Shown here one piece after another: positions 9,899 through 18,956 of a stretch of DNA of 64,000 nt. Below the pieces are notes generated by a model, which did no database searches, was not told the origin of the DNA, and was given only the letters and a program-made list of their open reading frames with translations. Each line of letters opens with the position of its first letter. Within the stretch, counting starts at the first letter, position 1. The stretch covers positions 62,001-126,000 of the forward strand of contig CAJWZD010000001.1 in the NCBI GenBank assembly GCA_913049685.1, given 5' to 3'. A program made the translations under genes and the position numbers. This DNA is from an uncultured Fidelibacterota bacterium. Its GTDB lineage: Bacteria > Fidelibacterota > Marinisomatia > Marinisomatales > TCS55.

Positions 9899-10509
9899 TA
9901 GTTACCGCTACTTGGGTTGGTTACCAACTTAACAGGTAGAGTGAGGTTCATCCCGTCAAAAATTGCAGAAATATGACCTCTATCCTTTAATGGTGTTATT
10001 GGGTTGTAAAAAGCAAGTCCTTCCCAAGTTGAACCTTTTGCATCATCAATTGTAACCTGAAAATATTTTTTTTCATTCACCTTATCATCATAGATCAACG
10101 AATGTATATCAAGGTCACCCCCTACTGAATTAATTAAGCAATACATTAATGCATCTGTACTAACTGTCGTTGAATCATTTCTAATTGTCGTAGTTGTATC
10201 TCCGCTAACTATAGTAATAACGGTGTCTTTTGAGAAAGTAACTGATACCAATGAGTCTCGAGGGACTATGCGTGTAATCTTGGCAATTAACTTTGTACTA
10301 CTATTATCGTATACAATGTCAGGATCGATAGTGAGAGACAGTTCAAATCTGCCGTTGCTTGTTTTAGATGTTTGTTCAGTTATTAATAGGTCATTTACGT
10401 CATTACAGGTTATGAAAATGAGCGCACCAATAAGAAGGGTTGATCTCAAGCGATTTAAGTTTTTTACTAAAAAATAGTTATAATGTTTATATAAGATTAT
10501 ATTTTTCAC
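9898..10509 (-). CDS. Hypothetical lipoprotein, operonic with secretin
   Basis: Lipobox-like LIFITC; abuts/overlaps the secretin start; start codon may lie downstream. Confidence 0.5.
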   Translation of the reverse strand: MKNIILYKHYNYFLVKNLNRLRSTLLIGALIFITCNDVNDLLITEQTSKTSNGRFELSLTIDPDIVYDNSSTKLIAKITRIVPRDSLVSVTFSKDTVITIVSGDTTTTIRNDSTTVSTDALMYCLINSVGGDLDIHSLIYDDKVNEKKYFQVTIDDAKGSTWEGLAFYNPITPLKDRGHISAIFDGMNLTLPVKLVTNPSSGN

Positions 10510-10626
10510 ATTTTACCTTAGAGAAACATGTTCCCGATTTGAATAATAATTACAGCAATAAAGTAAACACTTTAATAAAGAGATATCAATAATAAATATT
10601 ATAATATATTTTATACAGGTGGGGGC

Positions 10627-10648
10627 TTGTGATTCAGTTGATTCACAA
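10627..10648. promoter_or_regulatory. Imperfect 22-bp inverted repeat, candidate operator
   Basis: TTGTGATTCA-GT-TGATTCACAA, 9/10 arm match, in a divergent intergenic region. Confidence 0.4.
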
Positions 10649-10706
10649 ATAACTTTGCAGTAGTCATATTACATATTAATTCAGTTTATCATCCTAATTA
10701 TAGAAA

Positions 10707-11231
10707 ATGGTTACAGAAAAAAAATCGGCAAGTAAAACCTCAAAAAAGAAAGCGCCTGTAAAGAAAAGCGCAGTCAAAAAACTATCTCCGAGCAAAAGAG
10801 TTGCACAAAAAAGTAAGGAATCTCAGCTTAGCTTTATATTGGATATTGAAGGAAGATTAACTATTGACAGGTTAAAAAAATGGACAAGATTTGTTGGAAT
10901 AATGAATATTGTAATCGGGATAATTTATTGTTTTACCATTATAATTTTTTCCATACCAACAGTCTTGATTGGGATAGTAACGATTTTTATGGGAACAAAG
11001 CTCACTGTTGCAGCAAACCATCTTGAATTTGCATTGAATAACTCCGATAACAAAAGTTTTCAAATAGCCATTGATCAATTTCAGCGATATTTCTTGATAA
11101 ACGGTATGCTGTTTATCGTAACACTTGTATTTATGTTGTTTTTAATTATAATAATTGGTCTTTTTGCAAGTGTGTTTATAGAATTCTGGAATAGTCAAAA
11201 CTTCAACTATTCAATAAGCCTTATTAATTAA
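10707..11231 (+). CDS. Membrane protein with lysine-rich N-terminal tail
   Basis: KKSASKTSKKKAPVKKSAVKK tail followed by hydrophobic helices. Confidence 0.55.
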   Translation: MVTEKKSASKTSKKKAPVKKSAVKKLSPSKRVAQKSKESQLSFILDIEGRLTIDRLKKWTRFVGIMNIVIGIIYCFTIIIFSIPTVLIGIVTIFMGTKLTVAANHLEFALNNSDNKSFQIAIDQFQRYFLINGMLFIVTLVFMLFLIIIIGLFASVFIEFWNSQNFNYSISLIN

Positions 11232-11244
11232 AAAATGATTTTAA

Positions 11245-14200
11245 TTGAAATACATTAGAAAATTAATCAATATAAAGGCTGGCGAAGGAAAAATGGTCTT
11301 CACTTTTTTCTTATTCTCGTTTTTTACAATAGCGATGGGCCTAACAGCTAAAACAGCAAAGGATGCATATTTTTTAAGCAGATTTGAAAAATCAATACTC
11401 CCATTAATGTTTTTGGTTGTAGCTATTGCTATTGCACCTATTCTTAGTGGATATACTAAGCTTGCAAAAAAACTCGCTCCAAAAATAATGTTTATCTTAA
11501 CAACATCTATTTTTTGCTTTTCATTTATTCTTTCGCAATCCCTTATAAGTGGGTGGGTAATTCCTGCGATTTATGTTTGGGTTGAAATAGTTGTAGCAAT
11601 CGCCTTGATTCAATTTTGGGCGTTTGCAGCTGAATCTTTTCAACCGCAGCAAGCAAAAAGGCTATTTGGTATCATCGCAGGGGGCGGTTCATTTGCTGTA
11701 ATGTTAATTGGAATGAATTTAAGACCCTTCGTAAATGCGTTTGGAACAGATGAGCTACTTTATCTTGCTTCGGGATTTATGGTGATAGCATTTCTTTTTG
11801 GCTTGCTGAGTATGAATTATATGAAAACAGATTCGGATCAGAAGTCTAAACCCAAAACAACCATAGTTAAATCGAAGAAGAAAAAAGATCCTTTTGTTGC
11901 TGGAATTGCAACTATTATAGCTTTATCGGGAATTGTTACGGTTCTGGTTGACTATCAATTTAAAATGATTGCCAGCGACACCTTTCCAGATGAAGGTAGA
12001 TTGGTAGCATTCTTTGGATTATTTTATGCAATATCCGGTGCGAGCTCTATCATAATGCAATTTTTTATTACTGGTCCTGTTCTATCGCGTTATGGTATTC
12101 TGTTTGGATTGCTCATGCTTCCATTTTTTCTAGTTTTAGGATCGGTATCATTTATTTTATTTCCTGTTTTGCTTAGCGCAACCGCAGCAAAATATTCTGA
12201 TCAAACATTCAAGTTCACGATATTTGGCTCATCTATGGAATTGTTATGGCTTCCGGTACCAGCAGATACAAGAAGAACTCTTAAGCCACAAATAAGTGGA
12301 ACCATCAAATCAATAGCAGAGGGTTTTGGCGGAATCACTACTTTTCTTTTAGCTAAAATTGTAGCACTTCAAACATTAAGCTTTGTATCCCTTGGAGCAA
12401 TACTTTTGTGGGTCTTGACTTCATTTAGAGTAAAAAACGGATACATAAAACAACTGGAAACTGCTATTTCAAAACGTCAAATAGACTTTGAAGAGCTTAA
12501 TGTCGATGTGCAGGACGCTGCAATGGTAAAAACCATTGAGGAAACACTTACTACCAATGATGAAATGAAGCAACTTTTTGCTTTTGAAATTATCGAAGGC
12601 CTCCCACTTCACCCCTGGCACAAAACTATATCCAGCCTCTTTAAAGATTCAAGTTCAAATGTACGAAAAAGAATTTTACATCTTGCATGGGATGAGCAAG
12701 ATATCATTTCAAATACTGATCTGATTGAAGCAATTAAGAAGAAGGATGAGGTTTCATCTGAGGCTATAGTTGTTTCTGGAAAAAGAAAATTATCAGATAT
12801 ACAAGGTGACCTTGAAAAGCTTCTTGATGATGCGTCACAAGAACTTAGTGCGGCTGCGGCTGCGGCAATAATTGACATTGATTCTGGTTCACAAGACAAG
12901 GCTAAAGAAATTTTGAATAATGCACTTGAAAGCGATGATGAACAAACAAAAGCTAATGCTATTAAAAGATTGGAAAACAATAATGATATTTTACCTGAAT
13001 CAAAATTGATTCAGTTTTTGGAATCTAAGAGTCCAGTTGTCAGCAATACCTCTCTTCAAATTGCAGAAAAGAGAGCAGGAGACAATTTAATTACATCAAT
13101 TATTTCTAATCTTGGAAATCATAAGACCTTGATTCAAGCACGCCAAACACTTAAAAAATATTCTGATGATCTGATTATTGGTTATTTTGAAAAGCTATTA
13201 TCAAAAGACGATTTAGCTCGAAGCTTAAGAATGGGTATTATTAAAACTATGAGAGAGTATTCATGTGTTACGCTTCTCATGAAACAGCTTAACCGATCCG
13301 ATCAAGATATCTATAATGAAGTTGTAGATTCACTTTTAGTGTGCGCGCGAAACAATAATCTCAGCGATGAAGAATTGGAAGCTATTTCATCTGAAGTACA
13401 AAAGATTGCTAAAAAGCTTTATACTATGAATGAGTGTAAGAAATTATTACCTGATGATAAAAATCAAACTTTGATGATCGATCATCTAAATAACGAGATT
13501 CAAAATACGTTGCCCTCTCTTTTAAAGCTTGGGGTAATGGATAAACCAAATACCCCCATAGAAACCTATATACAGATTATTAAATCTGGCGACACAGGGA
13601 AACTCCCCTTTTTATTAGAATTCTTTGAAAATATTTTTAGCAAGGAAGAAAGGAATATTATAAATCCACTGATTGAAGAGATACCGATTAGTGAGCGCAG
13701 TGAAATAGGTGAATCGCATTTTAAGAATCTTCCTTCTAGTCTTGATGAAGAGCTGATATCATTTTTGCATTCTCCGAATAAATGGGAGTCAATAATATCA
13801 TTAGACTATATGATCAACTCTAATAAAAATGAGTTGATGCAATCGTTAGATTGGTCACAGGTACCCAACTCAAAAGGAAACTGTGAAACAATAAAACGAT
13901 CTTCAGAAAAAAATATTCTTAATGTCGATGACATTCCTTTGGAACGTTTTAAATTAGAAAGCTATGAGCTGGGTATGTATTCAACATTAGAAAAGACAAT
14001 CATCCTAAAATCCGTTGATTTATTTAAGTCAATACCCGCAGAAAATCTTTCGAGAGTTGCTCAAATAACAGAAGAGGTTCGTTGCGAAAAAGACGATCCT
14101 ATTATTGAGGAAGGTGAATACGGTGACTCCTTATTCATTGTTGTAAATGGAAATGTAAAGATTCACAAAGGGGAAACGGAAATTACACGAATGGGTGAAG

Positions 14201-14403
14201 GGAGCTGTATAGGCGATATGGCTTTGCTTGATGGGGAGCCGCGCTCAGCAGATGTTACCGCCGTTGAAGAAACTACTCTATTTAAAATAGAGCAAGAAGG
14301 ATTTTATGAGGTAATGGGTAGTCATGGAGATATCATGGAGGCAATAATAAAAAATCTTTCTGGTCGTGTCCGCAACATGAATGACCAGCTTTATAAAAAA
14401 TAA
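11245..14403 (+). CDS. ATP/ADP translocase-like (Npt1/Npt2) MFS protein fused to HEAT-like repeats and C-terminal cyclic nucleotide-binding domain
   Basis: TTG start; polytopic N-term with LTAKTAKDAYFLSRF; helical repeat middle; C-term cNMP fold IIEEGEYGDSLFIVVNGNVKI...GDMALLDGEPRSADVTA. Confidence 0.83.
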   Translation: MKYIRKLINIKAGEGKMVFTFFLFSFFTIAMGLTAKTAKDAYFLSRFEKSILPLMFLVVAIAIAPILSGYTKLAKKLAPKIMFILTTSIFCFSFILSQSLISGWVIPAIYVWVEIVVAIALIQFWAFAAESFQPQQAKRLFGIIAGGGSFAVMLIGMNLRPFVNAFGTDELLYLASGFMVIAFLFGLLSMNYMKTDSDQKSKPKTTIVKSKKKKDPFVAGIATIIALSGIVTVLVDYQFKMIASDTFPDEGRLVAFFGLFYAISGASSIIMQFFITGPVLSRYGILFGLLMLPFFLVLGSVSFILFPVLLSATAAKYSDQTFKFTIFGSSMELLWLPVPADTRRTLKPQISGTIKSIAEGFGGITTFLLAKIVALQTLSFVSLGAILLWVLTSFRVKNGYIKQLETAISKRQIDFEELNVDVQDAAMVKTIEETLTTNDEMKQLFAFEIIEGLPLHPWHKTISSLFKDSSSNVRKRILHLAWDEQDIISNTDLIEAIKKKDEVSSEAIVVSGKRKLSDIQGDLEKLLDDASQELSAAAAAAIIDIDSGSQDKAKEILNNALESDDEQTKANAIKRLENNNDILPESKLIQFLESKSPVVSNTSLQIAEKRAGDNLITSIISNLGNHKTLIQARQTLKKYSDDLIIGYFEKLLSKDDLARSLRMGIIKTMREYSCVTLLMKQLNRSDQDIYNEVVDSLLVCARNNNLSDEELEAISSEVQKIAKKLYTMNECKKLLPDDKNQTLMIDHLNNEIQNTLPSLLKLGVMDKPNTPIETYIQIIKSGDTGKLPFLLEFFENIFSKEERNIINPLIEEIPISERSEIGESHFKNLPSSLDEELISFLHSPNKWESIISLDYMINSNKNELMQSLDWSQVPNSKGNCETIKRSSEKNILNVDDIPLERFKLESYELGMYSTLEKTIILKSVDLFKSIPAENLSRVAQITEEVRCEKDDPIIEEGEYGDSLFIVVNGNVKIHKGETEITRMGEGSCIGDMALLDGEPRSADVTAVEETTLFKIEQEGFYEVMGSHGDIMEAIIKNLSGRVRNMNDQLYKK

Positions 14404-14407
14404 ATCC

Positions 14408-14695
14408 TCAGTTAATTTTTTTAATTAACTCTTCCTCTGTCTTTTTTTGAACTTTTTCAATCGCACTCTTTTTGAACTTTTCACCTGTCTCTAGAAACTT
14501 TCCCTTCAATTCTTCTTGAGAAATCTCCTGACCGGTCCATACCGTGTAGGCTATCCATAGTATAAACACTGAAGCCGCAATAAGGGTTATTTTCAAAAGC
14601 TTTTTTGCAACGCTAAATAAAATAATTACTGAGAAAACAACCGCAACGATCAAGTAGCTTGGGTTTTGGCTCAGCAAATCAACTAGGTCATTCAT
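14408..14695 (-). CDS. Small hypothetical membrane protein
   Basis: Hydrophobic N-term, charged C-term; overlaps the metallophosphatase stop. Confidence 0.55.
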   Translation of the reverse strand: MNDLVDLLSQNPSYLIVAVVFSVIILFSVAKKLLKITLIAASVFILWIAYTVWTGQEISQEELKGKFLETGEKFKKSAIEKVQKKTEEELIKKIN

Positions 14696-15620
14696 TAGCT
14701 TTTTCTTTTAGTTTTTTCTTTCTCATGTTCATACGACCAGTTTTTGATTCGTACTCTTCAATCATTTTCATGATCCTTGGATCATCAGGCATATCAAATT
14801 TCATCGTATCAAGTCGTCCGCTCTTCTCAACTACCTTTCCCCTGTTTGTTTTAATTTCAACAACACCTGTATAATAGCCTGACTTTCCAGCCTGAACAAT
14901 TAATGCGTTGTTTACTTCTTTTGGGGATTCGATTTTGGTTTGACTATGAGAACCAATAATTACATCAAGTCCGTCAATCTTTTTAGCAAATTCTACATCA
15001 AGATCATATCCTTGATGGGTAAGTAAAATAAAAATGTCAGCTTTATTTGATAATTTTTTCATTTCATTTTTTACGGATTCAACTGGATCTGAAAGACGAA
15101 TTCTTTTCTTTACGTCCTCTGGATAAAATTTAATTGCATAAGGGTCCATTATACCCATGACTGCTATCCTAAGCCCTTTTCTTCTGATTACTTTTGACGT
15201 AAAGAAATCCGATCGATCAATGTTTGTGCCAACAAGCGTTGTTCCAAGTTGACCTCGCAAACGGTTAAGCGTTCTCGCATCCAATACAAGCTCCTGATCG
15301 CCATATAGAATTGCATCATATGGTAATAATCCATACGCTTCCGCAATTAAACTGTCTTTAAGAGTCTGCTGGGACATCGTAACAAAGTCCCCTGCATCTA
15401 AAAGGATTGTGTTGGGATTCTTTTTAATAAAATCTCTAACATAAATTAATCTCTTTTCCACTGAACCAAAAGGGTTGTCTGGACAATAGCAATTTTCAAG
15501 AGCACCGTTCGTATTATTGGTATGAATAACAAACAAAGTGTTTCTTTGCGAGTATAGATTCGTCAAAGTCAGCGCGTAAATAAAAAAAAGGGTAAGTTTA
15601 TTTAGTTTTAAGTATGACAT
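14688..15620 (-). CDS. 5'-nucleotidase/UshA-like metallophosphatase, exported
   Basis: Signal peptide; HTNNTNGALENCYC, LLDAGDF, LLTHQGYDLD, IIGSHSQT metallophosphatase motifs. Confidence 0.82.
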   Translation of the reverse strand: MSYLKLNKLTLFFIYALTLTNLYSQRNTLFVIHTNNTNGALENCYCPDNPFGSVEKRLIYVRDFIKKNPNTILLDAGDFVTMSQQTLKDSLIAEAYGLLPYDAILYGDQELVLDARTLNRLRGQLGTTLVGTNIDRSDFFTSKVIRRKGLRIAVMGIMDPYAIKFYPEDVKKRIRLSDPVESVKNEMKKLSNKADIFILLTHQGYDLDVEFAKKIDGLDVIIGSHSQTKIESPKEVNNALIVQAGKSGYYTGVVEIKTNRGKVVEKSGRLDTMKFDMPDDPRIMKMIEEYESKTGRMNMRKKKLKEKANE

Positions 15621-15631
15621 GAGGGTTAAAA

Positions 15632-16282
15632 TTGAGGGTAATGAAATCTTTAATCAACATATTTTTAATTAGCGCAAGCATTTTTGGTCAGTACCCTGCG
15701 GACTCTTTATTCCATGATAACAATAACAACATCCTACAAAAAATGTTCCTTTATCCTATAACAAAATGGCAAAGGCTGTCCTATAACTCGGATGCTATTG
15801 GATGCCAATATTCTCCAAATTGTTCGCTGTATGGAGCACAGGCAATTCATTCAAAGGGAGCGACTTTAGGCTCTATGATAACCTATGATAGAATTGTTAG
15901 GTGTAATGAGTCAGCTGCATACCATCATAATAAAATGGGTGGGTTTTACTCGTCTGATAACAGATTGGTTGACCCTATTGATTACTATCCAAGCCCCAAT
16001 AAAAAATCACCGTTGTTCGCAGCAACTTTATCGGCCGTCATTCCCGGTTCAGGTAGGGTCTACGGTGGTCGACTAATTATGGATGGAGTTTATGGACTAC
16101 TTCTTTCATCTCTTGCAATTCAAGTTGCATATAGGAGCATTAAAAATGGAAGCGCTCTTTCTCCCTTTTATAGTGGAATAGCGCTCATCGCATATGGGGG
16201 AGAAATTTATGGAGCATATCGAACCGCTAATTATTATCAATCAGACACAAAATCTGAGCCTAAAAATATTAAAGAAAAATAG
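15632..16282 (+). CDS. Exported protein with YidD-like cysteine motif plus C-terminal hydrophobic domain
   Basis: CQYSPNCSLYGAQAIHSKGATLGSMITYDRIVRC matches YidD pattern; then AVIPGSGRVYGGRLIMDGVYGLL. Confidence 0.65.
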   Translation: MRVMKSLINIFLISASIFGQYPADSLFHDNNNNILQKMFLYPITKWQRLSYNSDAIGCQYSPNCSLYGAQAIHSKGATLGSMITYDRIVRCNESAAYHHNKMGGFYSSDNRLVDPIDYYPSPNKKSPLFAATLSAVIPGSGRVYGGRLIMDGVYGLLLSSLAIQVAYRSIKNGSALSPFYSGIALIAYGGEIYGAYRTANYYQSDTKSEPKNIKEK

Positions 16283-16328
16283 ATATTATATATAGGTAGC
16301 CTATATCCAAATATGTAAGTGATAATCT

Positions 16329-17210
16329 TTATGAACCCTTTAAGGGAAAACCATCTAAGCCCCAAGTCGGATCAATTTCAATATTATAATGGTAAAAAAT
16401 TGTAGGTACAATATCTGTTAAGTAAGCTTGCCTGGTAATCTTTTTTCCTTTAAAACTTGATCCACTTAAAATTATGGGTACATTTACTTCATGAACTGAT
16501 TGCCCTCCATGGTTTCGTTTTAAGCCACCATGATCACTTGTAATTATGATCAACCAGTCTTCGCTTTTAAAAGTTTTTCGTTTTTGCATAGAGTCGGTGA
16601 TTAATCCTATATATTTGTCAACTTTTTCAATAGCATTCACATACCTTTTACCTTTTGGGTTAAATCCAAAAATATGGCCTGCGCGATCCACGTGATCAAA
16701 GTCTATAAATATTACATCTTCCTCTGATTGGGTAATGTGCTTAGACACATCATTTGCTAAATCATCATTATATTTAGAAAAAAACTTATAATGCTCACTC
16801 GTGCCTTTTATTACATGCTTTTCAATCGGTTTCCACATGATGAAAGATGCTATTTTGAAGTCCTTATTTTTTCTATTCATTAAAACATTAAAGGGTGGAT
16901 ATTTTTCAATATTTGAACCCTTGAAAGAGTTACTAGTAACTCCATGTTTGTCATACCAGACACCTGTAAGCATTGTACTCCAGCCTGGTCCGCTCCTAGT
17001 TCGTTGATTGTTAATTGAGCAACTTGCGTTTGGAATAAAAATTCCATTGTCTACTAATTGATCAATATGGGGAGTATTTGCTAAGGTCAAAGCATCTGAG
17101 CGGCATCCATCAATTCCTATTAAAAGAATTTTCTTTTCTCCTCCAGATAAAAAACATAAAAGGAATGAAATCGGTAAAATGATTTTTTTTAAATGTTTAC
17201 TTATGCTCAA
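16329..17210 (-). CDS. Alkaline phosphatase family / type I phosphodiesterase-nucleotide pyrophosphatase
   Basis: KILLIGIDGCRSDAL, DFDHVDRAGHIFGF, IITSDHGGLKRNHGG metal-binding motifs. Confidence 0.88.
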   Translation of the reverse strand: MSISKHLKKIILPISFLLCFLSGGEKKILLIGIDGCRSDALTLANTPHIDQLVDNGIFIPNASCSINNQRTRSGPGWSTMLTGVWYDKHGVTSNSFKGSNIEKYPPFNVLMNRKNKDFKIASFIMWKPIEKHVIKGTSEHYKFFSKYNDDLANDVSKHITQSEEDVIFIDFDHVDRAGHIFGFNPKGKRYVNAIEKVDKYIGLITDSMQKRKTFKSEDWLIIITSDHGGLKRNHGGQSVHEVNVPIILSGSSFKGKKITRQAYLTDIVPTIFYHYNIEIDPTWGLDGFPLKGS

Positions 17211-17212
17211 AT

Positions 17213-17827
17213 TTATTTAATTTTGATTAATCGAATAAAATATTCAGGTTCTATTTCTGTTGAATCTAAGCAGCTCCACAAACCTATGTCGTTGCTAACA
17301 CTGCCATATCCAAATCTATTAAAATTAAGATCTTTTCCAGAAACAAAGTTTTTAACGGTTGCTAGTTTTGGAAACTCTACACCGTCCTTCTCTACAGTTC
17401 CAAATGGATTTGGTCCATATCCATCTGGACTTCCATTTGGGGTATAGCAAGCACATTCTTTTTCTCTAAAAATATCTAAAATTTTGCTACCTATTGGATC
17501 AAGTGTATTAAAGATTTCTGGACCACCATCAACAAAGGTTAAATTATTTGAGTGACCACAGTGGTGATAACTCATTGTTTTGTTTAATTCATTCGATGAA
17601 AAAATGCTTGAATCAGTTAGAGAATAAGTTAATGAACCACAGGTAGCATCTGCCCAATCTGATATTTTTTCGAATTTAAGAATCCCAACTTTTTGAAAGT
17701 TTGGCATTGGATTTTCGCCTCTATCCATTAGAATTTCCCATTCTCCAAGCAGCCACATGGAGTCATATCCTTCATCCTGCTGACAACTAAAGAAAGTGAA
17801 AAACAAAAAAGGAATGATTTGCTTCAT
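17213..17827 (-). CDS. Hypothetical lipoprotein
   Basis: Short signal with FFSC lipobox; downstream phosphatase abuts. Confidence 0.5.
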   Translation of the reverse strand: MKQIIPFLFFTFFSCQQDEGYDSMWLLGEWEILMDRGENPMPNFQKVGILKFEKISDWADATCGSLTYSLTDSSIFSSNELNKTMSYHHCGHSNNLTFVDGGPEIFNTLDPIGSKILDIFREKECACYTPNGSPDGYGPNPFGTVEKDGVEFPKLATVKNFVSGKDLNFNRFGYGSVSNDIGLWSCLDSTEIEPEYFIRLIKIK

Positions 17828-17915
17828 AGTAAACCCCCTATAGATATGTAATTATTGAATAAAGTTGTTAAAGAATATAAAAAGAAACTATTTGGAAAAA
17901 TTACAAGAAGACTTG

Positions 17916-17988
<73 letters not shown>

Positions 17989-18001
17989 AACTAAAAATCA
18001 A

Positions 18002-18448
18002 TTATTCTTTATTCAATAATTTTTCAAAGAAAGGAACGAATTTTCGATCAAAAAACTGTTTGTTAGTCTCCCATATTTCACGACCATAATTTGAACGATA
18101 AAAACTTAAACCTATCCTATCAAAAGCTCTTTCATCGAGGATGTTATCTTCAAGTTGAAGAAAAATATTTTCAACTCTTCGAAGACCGGTCATAACTGTT
18201 AAGAATAATTGCATATCATCAATTGGATCAAAGTCTTTTCTCGGTACGCCATCGTACAGTTTCACAGTTAAACTAGCTAGATTGCGATCAGTTGCTATGG
18301 CAAGATAGAGCTCTGTAGCCTGATCAGAGATAGCTTGATTGGTTGCACCTCGGACTGCCGTTGTATTTTGTCGTATCTCCATCCCTACGAAAATTAAAGA
18401 TGCAATCACACTTACAAAACCGACGAATTCTAGAGTATTTCTTTTCAA
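18002..18448 (-). CDS. Hypothetical protein with N-terminal TM helix
   Basis: ORF between tRNA and FKBP; EFVGFVSVIASLIFVGMEIRQNT N-terminus. Confidence 0.55.
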   Translation of the reverse strand: MKRNTLEFVGFVSVIASLIFVGMEIRQNTTAVRGATNQAISDQATELYLAIATDRNLASLTVKLYDGVPRKDFDPIDDMQLFLTVMTGLRRVENIFLQLEDNILDERAFDRIGLSFYRSNYGREIWETNKQFFDRKFVPFFEKLLNKE

Positions 18449-18467
18449 GGGTTTAAATATTAGCTAA

Positions 18468-18872
18468 TCATTCAATGCCAAGCAGGTCTATTTCAAATAT
18501 TAGCGTCGAATTGGCAGGTATGGGACCGTTGTCCCTACTTCCATAGCCAAGCTCTGGTGGAATAGTAAGCTTTCGTTTACCTCCAACTTTCATCCCCATA
18601 AGACCCTCGTCCCATCCTTTAATTACCTGACCTGCTCCTACTGTGAACCTGAAAGGGGTTCTCCCTGGGTTTAAAGAAGAATCAAATTTTGTTCCATTTT
18701 CTAAAAGGCCAGTATAATTAACTGTTACGATATTAAATTTTTCAACCTCTTGGCCATCACCAATTTTTATATCTTCTATTACTAATCCATTATTCATAGT
18801 TTGTTTTTCCTTGCTGCAGCTAACTGCGATTAACATTACTGCAAACGTGATAATTTGCCAATTAATTTTCAT
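18468..18872 (-). CDS. FKBP-type peptidyl-prolyl cis-trans isomerase, lipoprotein
   Basis: VNYTGLLENGTKFDSS, GQVIKGWDEGLMGMKVGGKRKLTIPPELGYG; lipobox AVSC. Confidence 0.95.
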   Translation of the reverse strand: MKINWQIITFAVMLIAVSCSKEKQTMNNGLVIEDIKIGDGQEVEKFNIVTVNYTGLLENGTKFDSSLNPGRTPFRFTVGAGQVIKGWDEGLMGMKVGGKRKLTIPPELGYGSRDNGPIPANSTLIFEIDLLGIE

Positions 18873-18956
18873 TATATACTCCGAATTCTATTATAAAGTT
18901 TACATCAATTGAAGGATAAGATATTCCTTAAATTTAAGCTTAATTCTATTTTGTAA

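Noticed and set aside
10627-10648. Canonical CRP binding site
   Set aside because: TGTGA and TCACA half-sites are 10 bp apart rather than 6; kept only as a generic palindrome.
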